From contig NZ_JAJFNK010000013.1 of the NCBI RefSeq assembly GCF_021739485.1, forward strand, positions 1 through 64,000: 64,000 bases of DNA, in the 5' to 3' direction. Positions 43,056 to 51,919 of this stretch are shown one piece after another; position 1 is the first letter of the stretch; every line of letters starts with the position of its first letter. Source of the DNA: Alicyclobacillus tolerans. Its GTDB lineage: Bacteria > Bacillota > Bacilli > Alicyclobacillales > Alicyclobacillaceae. A program made the position numbers and the translations under genes. The notes under the pieces were generated by a model. The model was not told where the DNA came from, ran no database searches, and saw nothing but the letters and a program-made list of their open reading frames with translations.

Positions 43056-43529
43056 TTAAGCCCTAAGCAAGAAGACGTATCCGACCACCGCGAGGAGGGC
43101 GTGAACGACAATGAACGTATTCGGTATGACTTTACTCCGAAGGCGGTAAACAAAGAAAAGAAGGCCCATGGCTACGGCAATTAAAAAGAGGACCAGGGAT
43201 ATTTGAATGTCGGTTCCGCGTGCCCCATTCAGCATGGAGGCAATCAGGAACACGACACCGACGACCGCGATAATTCCGTGAATCATTCCCGCTGCGTAAA
43301 GGGGTGGTCGATTCCCCGTGAAATGCCCTACGGCGAGCACAATTCCCATGAGAGCTGCGGCACCTAAAACGATCAGCGCCAAAGGCATGTAAGTTCCTTG
43401 ACCACTCACCCACCAGTCGAAGGAGTCTGCGTTTAAGCCGACCGACAAGACGACGGCTACGGCAACGACAAACGCGATCGAAATAAAAATGGTCACTCCA
43501 TTTTGTGACTCGGGTTGTTTGTACCTCAT
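43056..43529 (-). CDS. hypothetical membrane protein, about 5 helices
   Basis: Unrecognised integral membrane protein (157 aa) with strongly hydrophobic segments, for example IFISIAFVVAVAVVLSVGL and ALIVLGAAALMGIVLAVGHF, then GMIHGIIAVVGVVFLIASML. Conserved-looking His in GHF, IHG and VVHALL could bind heme, but this is a guess. ATG 43529 lies 9 nt after GGAGG; ATG 43538 is directly on it. Converges on ctaA. Confidence 0.7.
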   Translation of the reverse strand: MRYKQPESQNGVTIFISIAFVVAVAVVLSVGLNADSFDWWVSGQGTYMPLALIVLGAAALMGIVLAVGHFTGNRPPLYAAGMIHGIIAVVGVVFLIASMLNGARGTDIQISLVLFLIAVAMGLLFFVYRLRSKVIPNTFIVVHALLAVVGYVFLLRA

Positions 43530-43764
43530 TGGATGCATCCTCCGATTCCGTGTGTTCTCGGTTTTGATGGTATTTTTGCCAATTATAGGTACATGTATCC
43601 ATGCGGCAAACTTTTCTGGATTTGTTTGTGAAGTTGTGTATGCGCAAACACGGGTTTCGGGCGAGGGGCTAGAAATTCTTTCTAGACATTGACAAGCTTT
43701 GCTTGTACTATTAGTCGTGTTACGAGCATAAGTTGGTTTTGTAGGCTAGGCACTTACAACTACA

Positions 43765-43945
43765 TATGTCGGAGAAGGCGTTCACCCAACTGGGTGAACT
43801 TAATAGGGAAACCGGTGCAAGTCCGGTGCGGTCCCGCCACTGTAAGGGCGAACTGAGGTCAAAAACCACTGAGCCGAAAGGCTTGGGAAGGAGACCATCA
43901 GTGTTGAACCCGAGCCAGGAGACCTGCCTTTTCCCAGAACACTGT
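43765..43945 (+). promoter_or_regulatory. cobalamin (AdoCbl) riboswitch
   Basis: Contains AGGGAAACCGGTGCAAGTCC (43806-43825), GGTCCCGCCACTGTAA and the B12-box AGCCAGGAGACCTGCC (43913-43928), all hallmark conserved blocks. It precedes the terminator at 43997 and the cobalamin operon. Binding of the coenzyme should lead to termination. Ends of the aptamer are approximate. The remaining 43530-43764 holds no gene; TTGACA at 43689 may be a -35. Confidence 0.96.
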
Positions 43946-43996
43946 TTGAACCTACGGTCGATAGGGAGGTGTTTGTGGGCGACTTCGTCGTGTACA

Positions 43997-44030
43997 AGCA
44001 CTCTTTTGCATTTAAAAAGAGTGCTTTTTC
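43997..44030 (+). terminator. riboswitch-linked terminator
   Basis: AGCACTCTTTT pairs with AAAAAGAGTGCT, followed by TTTTT, between the cobalamin aptamer and cbiX. This is the expression platform. Confidence 0.92.
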
Positions 44031-44087
44031 ATTGAAGGCTCGCTCTCAAACCTTCCTCCTGAATGATGAATGTTTAGGAGGGCAACG

Positions 44088-44897
44088 ATGAAAGAAATGA
44101 CGTTATTCATTGGCCATGGCAGCCGCGACGCCGAAGGAAACGAAGAGTTCCTCGAGTTTGTCCAAAACGTACGTCGTCAGGTGCCAAACCAACATTTTGA
44201 AGCCTGTTTCTTGGAGTTGACAACCCCGACAATTCCAGACGGTATTGATTCGTGCGTCCGGCAGGGCGCGGAGCGGATCGTTATTGTTCCCGTTATTCTC
44301 CTCGCAGCTTCGCATGTCAAACTAGAGATTCCGGAATTCCTCGATGCAGCCCGACGAAAATACCCGTATGTCGATTTTGTGTACGGCAGAAACATTGGTT
44401 TAAACGAGCAAATCATTGATTTGCTGACTGAGCGCTTTTACGAACAAGTTGGGACTTTGTCCGCAAAGGAGGTTCGCGAAACGGCGATCGTCCTCATGGG
44501 ACGGGGGAGCAGCGATCCGGACGCGAACGGGGATGTCTACAAGCTGGCCCGACTTTTGTGGGAGCGGACGAATGTTCTGACTGCCGAAGTCTGTTTCACT
44601 GGGATTACCTTTCCAAGCCTACCGGATGGCGTCGAGCGGGCCGTTTCGCTCGGTGCGAAGCGCGTCATCGTCGTTCCTTACTTCCTATTCACAGGTGTAC
44701 TGATAAAACGCATGAAAGGCATTTTGGAAGAGCTTCAAGCTGTTTACCCCGCTGTACCCATGCTCATGGCCGAGTATTTTGGGATGCACAGACGACTGCT
44801 TGATATCGTTCTTGATGGCCGAGGAGAAGCCGCTCACAAACAGGCGTTCATGAACTGTGACCTTTGCCAATACCGAAAATTGGCGTCTCACGGATAA
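44088..44897 (+). CDS. cbiX: sirohydrochlorin cobaltochelatase CbiX (long form)
   Basis: Inserts Co2+ into sirohydrochlorin, the committing step of the anaerobic B12 route. 269 aa with two CbiX repeats: the first holds GHGSRD with H10 and LLAASHVK with H76 (metal-handling histidines), the second starts VLMGRGSSDPDANGD. The C-terminus carries MNCDLCQYR, matching the MxCxxC iron-sulfur motif known in the Bacillus megaterium long CbiX. ATG 44088 is preferred, with AGGAGGGC upstream. First gene after the riboswitch. Confidence 0.95.
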   Translation: MKEMTLFIGHGSRDAEGNEEFLEFVQNVRRQVPNQHFEACFLELTTPTIPDGIDSCVRQGAERIVIVPVILLAASHVKLEIPEFLDAARRKYPYVDFVYGRNIGLNEQIIDLLTERFYEQVGTLSAKEVRETAIVLMGRGSSDPDANGDVYKLARLLWERTNVLTAEVCFTGITFPSLPDGVERAVSLGAKRVIVVPYFLFTGVLIKRMKGILEELQAVYPAVPMLMAEYFGMHRRLLDIVLDGRGEAAHKQAFMNCDLCQYRKLASHG

Positions 44898-44911
44898 CAG
44901 GGGGGCAAAGC

Positions 44912-45670
44912 ATGGCTGGTATTGTCTACCTCATCGGCGCAGGCCCTGGCGACCCAGGTTTATTGACACTAAAAGCCAAGGATTGTCTAGAGCGCTCGAA
45001 CGTCGTGATTTACGACCGTTTGGTGTCACCAGAAATCCTGGCGTTTGTTCCGAGTTGCGCGGAGCGAATTTTCGTTGGGAAGGAAGCCAACAACCATACA
45101 CGGCCACAAGCTGAAATTGATGCTTTGCTGGTGGAAAAGGCACTGCAAGGACTTACCGTCTCTCGACTGAAGGGCGGCGATCCGTTCGTATACGGCCGCG
45201 GCGGGGAAGAAGCCGAGTCGCTCGCAGCTAGAGGGATCCCGTTTGAAATCGTTCCCGGCATCAGTTCGGTGATTGCCGTGCCGGCCTACGCTGGGATTCC
45301 ACTGACGCACCGGAGGCTTGCCTCAGGGTTTCACGTGGTCACTGGACACGAATGTCTCCATTCCTCGGGAACGCCCTGGACAGTCCTTGCGCTGACCAGT
45401 CAGACCCTGGTCATTCTCATGGGGATGGGTCATCTGCGAGAGATATCTGAAAAACTGATCGTTCATGGACGAAACCCGGATACGCCTGTTGCCGTGGTGG
45501 AGTGGGGAACCACTTCGAAGCAGGAAGTGGCTGTCGGTACGCTCTTGAACATTTCCAATGTGGTTAAAGAGGCCCAATTGCAGCCGCCAGCAGTCATTGT
45601 TGTCGGGGACGTTGTCAGGCTCCGCGATAGATTGCAATGGTTTAAACCTGCTGTGGAGTTATCCCGGTGA
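44912..45670 (+). CDS. cobA: uroporphyrinogen-III C-methyltransferase
   Basis: SAM-dependent enzyme (252 aa) that methylates uroporphyrinogen III at C2 and C7 to precorrin-2, feeding both siroheme and B12. Starts with VYLIGAGPGDPGLLTLKA; SRLKGGDPFVYGRGGEEAES and VVPGISS-type VPGISSVIAVPAYAGIPLTH are the diagnostic segments of SUMT. GGGGGGC lies ahead of ATG 44912, 14 nt after cbiX. Stand-alone SUMT (no HemD fusion), with its partner sirC at the end of the operon. Confidence 0.96.
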   Translation: MAGIVYLIGAGPGDPGLLTLKAKDCLERSNVVIYDRLVSPEILAFVPSCAERIFVGKEANNHTRPQAEIDALLVEKALQGLTVSRLKGGDPFVYGRGGEEAESLAARGIPFEIVPGISSVIAVPAYAGIPLTHRRLASGFHVVTGHECLHSSGTPWTVLALTSQTLVILMGMGHLREISEKLIVHGRNPDTPVAVVEWGTTSKQEVAVGTLLNISNVVKEAQLQPPAVIVVGDVVRLRDRLQWFKPAVELSR

Positions 45671-45692
45671 ACGGAGAGGAGGGTGAACATGC

Positions 45693-47294
45693 ATGGACGG
45701 TAAAGTTTTGATTGTCGGTTTTGGACCGGGGAGTTTTGATCACATTACGCAACGCGCACGCGTGGCGATTTCGGAGAGTCAGGTGATCATCGGTTACAAC
45801 ACGTATGTCGACCTGATTCGAGACCTGTTGACCAACCAGGACATCGTCCGTACAGGCATGACAGAAGAAGTCAGCCGCGCTCAAAAGGCGGTCGATCTCG
45901 CGAGCGAAGGGAAAGTGGTCGCTGTCATTTCCAGCGGTGATGCAGGTGTCTATGGAATGGCCGGGTTGATTTACGAAGTATTGATGGAACGCGGATGGCA
46001 CCGTGGAGAGAATCCCTTTGTTGAGGTTATTCCTGGGATTTCCGCCATCCATTCGTGCGCTGCCCTTCTAGGAGCTCCCATTATGCACGATGCGTGCACT
46101 ATTAGTTTGTCTGACCACCTGACGCCATGGGACGTCATCGAAAAGCGGATTGAGGCGGCAGCTTCGGCCGACTTTGTGATCGCGCTGTACAACCCCAAGA
46201 GCGGCCGCCGCACACGCCAAATCGCAGAAACCCAGCGAATTCTCCTCCAGTATCGCGATCCGAAGACGCCGGTGGGACTCGTGAAGAGTGCGTACCGGGA
46301 ACGCCAGGAGGTGGTGCGGACCACACTCGATGACATGTTGAACCACGACATTGGCATGTTGACCACGGTTGTAATTGGAAACTCATCGACGTTCTATCAC
46401 GGTGATTTGATGATTACTCCTCGCGGATACCAACGCAAATATACACTCGACGCTGTAGAACAGCGACTGCGCCCAGGGGAACGGCTCAGGCCGGAAAATG
46501 AGCCGTGGTCGCTCAACGCAACAACGGGGGTATCCACAAGACCGCCCCGCGAGTGGGCAGAGGCCGCTGTGAACTGTCTTAACCGCACCGACAATACAGC
46601 AACGGTATCCACTAACGCACATCCGACACGGGGTTCCACGGTGCGGCCGGGCATCTTTGAAATCGCAGTCAGCCCGGGTGTGGCGAACAAAAAGTTTAGC
46701 CCGGCGCAGTTGGTTCTCATCGCGAACCTCGCGGGTGACCAAGGGGAAATCGAGTACACCACGGCGCACCAATTGGTCTTTCGCGGGGTCACAAAGGACC
46801 CGGAGCACGTCGTACAAGCTCTGCGCGATGGCGGAATGACAGTGCTTCCTGTGGGTGACGTCGTCAAGGTGAAGGCCTGCGATTTTTGCGACGGCGAAAA
46901 GCATGAGGGTATTGCGTTTGCGCAGGAGATATCGAGGCGGTTGGCGGGATTGCCGGTCGAGAAGGAACTGCGCATCGGCTTTAACGGATGTGCGATGTCC
47001 TGTTACGGTGCCGTGAACGAAGACATTGGGCTGGTATTTCGCAAAGGAAAGTTCGACCTCTTCCTGGGTGGGAAGACCACAGGGCGCAACGCTGCACCCG
47101 GTCAACGTGTGGCAGAAGGCATTCCGGCCGAAGAGATGCCGGACTTACTCGAGCGAATCGTCACACAGTATCGAGAAAACGCGTTTCCGGACGAACGCTT
47201 TCATAAGTTTTTTGCTCGCGTGGGTCAGATTGAAGGGTTTGATCACAAGGACCGACCTCAAACCGTGACGGCAGACGCGGTATGTGGTTCGTAG
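45693..47294 (+). CDS. cbiH: cobalt-factor III C17-methyltransferase fused to a ferredoxin/siroheme-reductase-like domain (CbiH60 type)
   Basis: 533 aa. Residues 1-250 are the C17-methyltransferase/ring-contracting enzyme (VLIVGFGPGSFDHIT, AVISSGDAGVYGMAGLIYEV, VIPGISAIHSCAALLGAPI). Residues about 300-525 resemble a half nitrite/sulfite reductase: FEIAVSPGVANKKFSPAQL, then ACDFCDGEK and GFNGCAMSCYGA, giving four cysteines for a 4Fe-4S cluster. This fusion is known from B. megaterium as CbiH60. It makes cobalt-precorrin-4. AGGAGGG precedes ATG 45693. The Fe-S part may tune the cobalt redox state (inference from the family). Confidence 0.94.
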   Translation: MDGKVLIVGFGPGSFDHITQRARVAISESQVIIGYNTYVDLIRDLLTNQDIVRTGMTEEVSRAQKAVDLASEGKVVAVISSGDAGVYGMAGLIYEVLMERGWHRGENPFVEVIPGISAIHSCAALLGAPIMHDACTISLSDHLTPWDVIEKRIEAAASADFVIALYNPKSGRRTRQIAETQRILLQYRDPKTPVGLVKSAYRERQEVVRTTLDDMLNHDIGMLTTVVIGNSSTFYHGDLMITPRGYQRKYTLDAVEQRLRPGERLRPENEPWSLNATTGVSTRPPREWAEAAVNCLNRTDNTATVSTNAHPTRGSTVRPGIFEIAVSPGVANKKFSPAQLVLIANLAGDQGEIEYTTAHQLVFRGVTKDPEHVVQALRDGGMTVLPVGDVVKVKACDFCDGEKHEGIAFAQEISRRLAGLPVEKELRIGFNGCAMSCYGAVNEDIGLVFRKGKFDLFLGGKTTGRNAAPGQRVAEGIPAEEMPDLLERIVTQYRENAFPDERFHKFFARVGQIEGFDHKDRPQTVTADAVCGS

Positions 47295-47347
47295 CAGTTT
47301 GTCCCGAAAGAGTCATGGCCAAGGCATAAGTCAAGGAGGGCTGGACT

Positions 47348-48118
47348 GTGATTTTCTTTATGGCAGGTACGAGCGACGCGCGCGAGTTGGCACTGGCTAT
47401 TCAAGCTGCAGGGTATCCTCTTCTGACCAGTGTAGTGACGGAAAACGCCGCGCGTGGTTTAGAAGACGCTGGTCTCCCCGCACGCTTTGGACGGCTAACT
47501 CGCGAAGGGATGGCAGCGCTCTTGAAAGAACTGGAGGCCACCTTGCTGGTCGATGCCAGTCACCCATTTGCGGAAGAGGCGCACCGGACCGCGATGGCTG
47601 CGGCCAGCGAGTGTGGACTGCCTTATATTCGGTACGAGCGATCGCGTCATGAGTTTGGCGAGCGGGAACTACTCACGGTTGTCGACACATACGAAGAAGC
47701 AGCTCACTTTGCAGCACAGAAGAAGGGCAGCGTCATGCTCACGACGGGGAGCAAAACCCTGCAAGTCTTCACCGAAAAATTGATGGGCGACCGAGACATC
47801 CGACTCGTCGCCCGGATGTTGCCGCGGACGGACAATATGGAAAAGTGCGCAGAACTTGGCGTGGAGCAGAAAAACATCATCGCCATGCAGGGGCCGTTTT
47901 CGAAGGAATTGAACGAAGCCTTGTATCGACACTATAAAACCACTCTGATGATCACAAAGGAAAGCGGCGGCCCAGGCGCCGTGGATGAAAAAGTCGAAGC
48001 CGCGTTGGCGATGGGCATTGAGGTGGTCGTCATTGGCCGGCCAAAACTCGATTATGAAACGAGTTTTTCGAGTGCGGATGCGGTGCTCAACGAAATCGCA
48101 AAACGGTACAACCGATAG
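47348..48118 (+). CDS. cbiJ: cobalt-precorrin-6A reductase
   Basis: NAD(P)H-dependent reductase (256 aa) acting on cobalt-precorrin-6A, CobK/CbiJ family. IFFMAGTSDARELALAIQAA is the cofactor-binding start, LLVDASHPFAEEAHRTA the family signature, and SVMLTTGSKTLQVF and ITKESGGPGAVDEKVEAA lie in the second domain. GTG start after AGGAGGG. 53 nt after cbiH. Confidence 0.95.
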   Translation: MIFFMAGTSDARELALAIQAAGYPLLTSVVTENAARGLEDAGLPARFGRLTREGMAALLKELEATLLVDASHPFAEEAHRTAMAAASECGLPYIRYERSRHEFGERELLTVVDTYEEAAHFAAQKKGSVMLTTGSKTLQVFTEKLMGDRDIRLVARMLPRTDNMEKCAELGVEQKNIIAMQGPFSKELNEALYRHYKTTLMITKESGGPGAVDEKVEAALAMGIEVVVIGRPKLDYETSFSSADAVLNEIAKRYNR

Positions 48119-48209
48119 CAGTTGGGTCACTCTCGACAGCATCTTCGATGTCTGGATGGCAAAATCGCTAGGTGCTAAAGCGCAAGCCCATCGAACGGAG
48201 GGACATTTG

Positions 48210-48863
48210 ATGAACTTTAATACAAAGTTTCAGCCGGTGACCATACAACCCCAGGAAATTGAAGCGAAGAGCTTCGAGATGATTGCGGAAGAGCTGGGTC
48301 CTCACTCGTTTACAGACGAGCAGTTTCCGGTGGTGCAACGGGTCATTCACGCTTCGGCAGATTTTGAACTCGGCAAAAGCTTAGTCTTCCATCCCGAGGC
48401 CATACAAGCCGGCGTTCGGGCTATTCGCGAGGGCCGGGCCATCGTCGCCGACGTGCAGATGGTTCAGGCCGGTATCAGCAAACCGCGGATTGCCCAATAC
48501 GGCGGGGATGTCCATGTCTATATCTCCGATCCGGATGTGGCAGCAAAAGCCAAAGCGCTCAACACGACGCGTGCCATCATTTCCGTGCGCAAGGCGTGTG
48601 AGGCACACCCTGGCGCGGTCTTTGCGATCGGGAATGCGCCTACGGCTCTCCTTGAATTGATCCGGCTCGTCAAAGAAGGATGGGCGAACCCAAGCCTCAT
48701 TGTCGGCGTTCCTGTCGGGTTTGTGTCCGCTGCGGAATCGAAGGAAGAATTGATGAAACTCGACATTCCCTTCATTGCGAACCGCGGGCGAAAGGGCGGC
48801 AGCCCGGTTGCCGTTGCGGCTGTCAATGCGTTGTCGTTGCTTGCGGATGCACAAGGCCGGTGA
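48210..48863 (+). CDS. cbiC: cobalt-precorrin-8 methylmutase
   Basis: Isomerase (217 aa) shifting the C11 methyl to C12 to form cobyrinic acid. RVIHASADFELGKSLVF holds the catalytic histidine, and IVADVQMVQAGISKP plus KACEAHPGAVFAIGNAPTAL are diagnostic. GGAGGGAC lies 6-8 nt before ATG 48210. Its stop lies 6 nt before the cbiD start. Confidence 0.96.
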   Translation: MNFNTKFQPVTIQPQEIEAKSFEMIAEELGPHSFTDEQFPVVQRVIHASADFELGKSLVFHPEAIQAGVRAIREGRAIVADVQMVQAGISKPRIAQYGGDVHVYISDPDVAAKAKALNTTRAIISVRKACEAHPGAVFAIGNAPTALLELIRLVKEGWANPSLIVGVPVGFVSAAESKEELMKLDIPFIANRGRKGGSPVAVAAVNALSLLADAQGR

Positions 48864-48869
48864 TGACAC

Positions 48870-50003
48870 TTGGGTGAAATGCTGGAAGTTCCTGAGGGCC
48901 CCCTTCGACATGGCTACACGACTGGGGCGTGTGCGACCGCGTGCACAAAGGCCGCGTTACTTGCGCTCATCCACCAACAACGTGTTGAGGAAACCACCAT
49001 TTGGATTCCTGCCGGTCAATGGGTGACGTTTCAACTGCACGGCGTGGACTACACGCCAGTGGAAGCGCAGGCAGCGACCATCAAGGATGGCGGAGACGAC
49101 CCGGACGCGACACACGGCGCAACCATTATTGCCACCGTATCGTGGTCGGATAACCCAGGGGTCGATATCGACGGGGGCATCGGGGTGGGGCGGGTCACAA
49201 AACCAGGTCTCCCTATTCCGGTTGGAATGGCGGCCATTAATCCCGTTCCGCGACAGATGATTCAGTCGATTGTAGAATCGATTCTTTCGGAACATGACAT
49301 TGAACGTGGCGTCAAAGTGGTCATCTCTGTGCCACACGGGGAAGAGATCGCAAAAAAGACGTTGAACGGCCGACTTGGGATTCTCGGTGGGATATCCATC
49401 TTAGGCACCCGCGGCATCGTCGTCCCGTTTTCGACCTCCTCTTATAAGGCGAGCATTGCCTATGCCATGAACGTCGCCAAGGAGCAAGGGATTTCCACGG
49501 TCGTACTGACCACAGGTGGACGCAGCGAGAAGTACGCGATGAAGCTGTTTCCAGATTTGCCGATGGAGGCCTTTGTCGAGATGGGTGACTTCGTCGGGTT
49601 TTCGGCGAAACACGCCCAACGAGTCGGGATGAAAGAAATTCGGTTTGTCGGGATGATGGGCAAATTTTCGAAGGTCGCACAAGGCATTATGATGGTGCAC
49701 GCCAAAAGTGCGCCTATCGATTTTTCGTTTCTTGCCGACCTGGCACGGAAAGCCGGGGTGCCAAATGAAAAGATCGAACAGGTTCTCACGGCCAACACCG
49801 CCAGTCAGGTCGGCGACTTTATGAAAGAGTGGGGATATCCTCAATTCTTTACGCAAGTCGCGAAGGCTTGTTGTGAACAGGTGCTCGACCACATCGGCGG
49901 GAATATGCGCATCGCTACGCACTTAACCACTCTCAGTGGCGAGTACTTAGGAGGAGCGGACATTGGAGAATCAGCGAATTTTAATTGTAGGAATTGGCGA
50001 TGA
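48870..50003 (+). CDS. cbiD: cobalt-precorrin-5B C1-methyltransferase
   Basis: SAM enzyme of the anaerobic pathway (377 aa). PLRHGYTTGACATACTKAAL near the N-terminus is the CbiD signature, followed by DGGDDPDATHGA and TTGGRSEKYAMKLFPDLP. TTG 48870 has a GGTGAT 7 nt upstream; ATG 48879 is an alternative giving MLEVPEGPLRHG. Overlaps cbiET by 41 nt. Presence of CbiD and CbiG marks the oxygen-independent route. Confidence 0.95.
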   Translation: MGEMLEVPEGPLRHGYTTGACATACTKAALLALIHQQRVEETTIWIPAGQWVTFQLHGVDYTPVEAQAATIKDGGDDPDATHGATIIATVSWSDNPGVDIDGGIGVGRVTKPGLPIPVGMAAINPVPRQMIQSIVESILSEHDIERGVKVVISVPHGEEIAKKTLNGRLGILGGISILGTRGIVVPFSTSSYKASIAYAMNVAKEQGISTVVLTTGGRSEKYAMKLFPDLPMEAFVEMGDFVGFSAKHAQRVGMKEIRFVGMMGKFSKVAQGIMMVHAKSAPIDFSFLADLARKAGVPNEKIEQVLTANTASQVGDFMKEWGYPQFFTQVAKACCEQVLDHIGGNMRIATHLTTLSGEYLGGADIGESANFNCRNWR

Positions 50004-51216
50004 CGGCGCGAGTGGCTTGTCTTCCCGGGCACTGGAACGGGTCTATGCATCGGCCGTTCTTTACGGCGGTGAACGGCAACTCGGATTTTTCCCCAATTTT
50101 TTGGGAGAAAAAAGGGCGATTCGCACGCCGTTGCGGGAAACGCTTGCTGAGTTGGAACAGGATTCGGTGAACCAGTCGGTGGTTGTTCTGGCGAGTGGAG
50201 ATCCTCTGTTTTATGGGATCGGGGCAACGCTAATCCGGAAATTGGGCCGGGAACGTGTCGAGGTCATCCCGCACTTGAGTTCCATTCAACTCGCCTTTGC
50301 AAAAGCTGGCGAGAGCTGGCAAAGCGCTAAGGTGGTCAGTGTGCACGGGAAGCCGCTTCGGGGCCTCGCGCAGAAGTTGCACGGGGTGCCTGTGGCAGCG
50401 CTGTTGACGGACGATGTGAATACACCCTCCGCGATCGCCAAATACCTCAAAAGTTTCGAGATGAACGAGTACGAAGCGTTTGTGGCAGAGCATTTGGGTA
50501 GTGCGAAAGAGCAGACAGGCTGGTATTCCTTGGACAAACTTGCCGATACTGAGTTTTCTCCGCTAAACGTCGTTATCCTGAAGCATCGTACGGACGCGAT
50601 CGTGCCGGTATTCACGCTTGGGATGGACGATGGAGTGTTCTCGCAGCGAAAGCCAGATCGAGGTTTGATTACGAAACGAGAAATCCGAGTGCTGTCTCTC
50701 TCGGACCTCGCCTTAAAGCCCGGAGGAGTCCTATGGGACATTGGGGCATGCACCGGCTCGGTTTCGGTGGAAGCGATTCTTTCAACACCGGATTTGCAGG
50801 TGTATGCCGTAGAGAAAAACGAAGGCGATATAGAAAACCTGCGTGAAAATCAGGTGAAATTCCGCACGGATTTTGTCGCCGTTCACGCCCGAGCCCCGCA
50901 GGGCCTCGATGCGTTTCCAGACCCAGACGCCGTGTTCATCGGAGGCAGCGGAGGCGAGTTGGAGGAACTGCTCTCCATCTGCACCAAGAGACTTCGCGAC
51001 GGCGGAAGGATCGTCGTGAATGCTGCTACGATTGAAAACCTCTATCAGGCACAGCAAGCCCTGTTACGGCTAGGGTTTACGGTTTCCATTGCGCTCGTCC
51101 AGACCGCTCGCAGCAAACCTATCTTAAATTTGACTCGGTTCGAAGGCATGAATCCCGTTTACCTGGTAACGGCGTGGCGTGCCCAACCACGGGAGGAAGA
51201 GACACATGTCGGTTAA
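49963..51216 (+). CDS. cbiET: bifunctional cobalt-precorrin-7 methyltransferase/decarboxylase CbiET
   Basis: 417 aa fusion. CbiE (about 1-205: ILIVGIGDDGASGLSSRAL, VVLASGDPLFYGIGATL) methylates C5; CbiT (about 225-410: GGVLWDIGACTGSVSVEAI with the SAM loop, DPDAVFIGGSGGELEEL) methylates C15 and decarboxylates the C12 acetate. Equivalent to CobL. TTG start with AGGAGGAGC upstream, inside the end of cbiD. Overlaps cbiL by 11 nt. Confidence 0.95.
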   Translation: MENQRILIVGIGDDGASGLSSRALERVYASAVLYGGERQLGFFPNFLGEKRAIRTPLRETLAELEQDSVNQSVVVLASGDPLFYGIGATLIRKLGRERVEVIPHLSSIQLAFAKAGESWQSAKVVSVHGKPLRGLAQKLHGVPVAALLTDDVNTPSAIAKYLKSFEMNEYEAFVAEHLGSAKEQTGWYSLDKLADTEFSPLNVVILKHRTDAIVPVFTLGMDDGVFSQRKPDRGLITKREIRVLSLSDLALKPGGVLWDIGACTGSVSVEAILSTPDLQVYAVEKNEGDIENLRENQVKFRTDFVAVHARAPQGLDAFPDPDAVFIGGSGGELEELLSICTKRLRDGGRIVVNAATIENLYQAQQALLRLGFTVSIALVQTARSKPILNLTRFEGMNPVYLVTAWRAQPREEETHVG

Positions 51217-51919
51217 ACCTGGCACTCTGTATGGCGTCGGTGTCGGTCCTGGCGATCCGGAGCTCATAACCGTCAAAGCGTACCGCTTGATGCAAACGTC
51301 GCCTGTCCTTGCTTATCCGAACAAACGCATGGGCGGAAAGAGTTACGCACTTGAAATTGTGGAGTTGTATGTCAATCCTGCGGAAAAAACGATGCTCGGA
51401 CTCGTCTTTCCGATGACCAAGGACCCACAATTGCTTGAGCAGCATTGGGCAGACACGGTCGCCAAGGTCTGGTCCTACCTCAGCGAGGGGCAGGACGTGG
51501 CCTTTGTGACGGAAGGCGATCCGATGCTGTACAGCACCTTTATCCACATGAGTCGGCTCATGCGACAGGAGTATCCCGAGGTGACTATCGTTTCGGTCCC
51601 AGGGGTGTCGTCGGTCAATGCAGCGGCAAACCGCCTGGGCGTGCCTCTTGCAGATGGTGACGAAGTGGTGGCGATTGTGCCTGCGAACCGTGACATGGAC
51701 GCCATGCGTCAAGCCCTGATGACGCACGATTGCGTGGTGTTCCTGAAGGTCGCGAAAGTGCTCGATGACATGATTACGCTGTTAGCGGGTCTGCAGCTGC
51801 TCGATAAAGCGATGGTGTGTACGAAAGTGACTTCGTCGGGAGAGCGCATCTGGCACAACGTTCGGGAACTCCAGGGCGGCTCTCTCAACTACTTGACCCT
51901 GATGGTGGTGAGAAAATGA
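51206..51919 (+). CDS. cbiL: cobalt-factor II C20-methyltransferase
   Basis: SAM-dependent C20 methylase (237 aa). LYGVGVGPGDPELITVKAYR is the family start; VAFVTEGDPMLYSTFIHM and IVSVPGVSSVNAAANRLGVP follow. GGGAGGAAG lies ahead of ATG 51206. The stop overlaps the cbiF ATG as ATGA. Acts just after cobalt insertion. Confidence 0.95.
   Translation: MSVKPGTLYGVGVGPGDPELITVKAYRLMQTSPVLAYPNKRMGGKSYALEIVELYVNPAEKTMLGLVFPMTKDPQLLEQHWADTVAKVWSYLSEGQDVAFVTEGDPMLYSTFIHMSRLMRQEYPEVTIVSVPGVSSVNAAANRLGVPLADGDEVVAIVPANRDMDAMRQALMTHDCVVFLKVAKVLDDMITLLAGLQLLDKAMVCTKVTSSGERIWHNVRELQGGSLNYLTLMVVRK

Noticed and set aside
43040-43065. Direct repeat TTTAAGCCCTAA, twice, after ctaA
   Set aside because: Short, near the end of the convergent membrane gene, and without regulatory context.
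43689-43694. TTGACA as promoter of the cobalamin operon
   Set aside because: No -10 at 16-18 nt; noted only as a possible -35.
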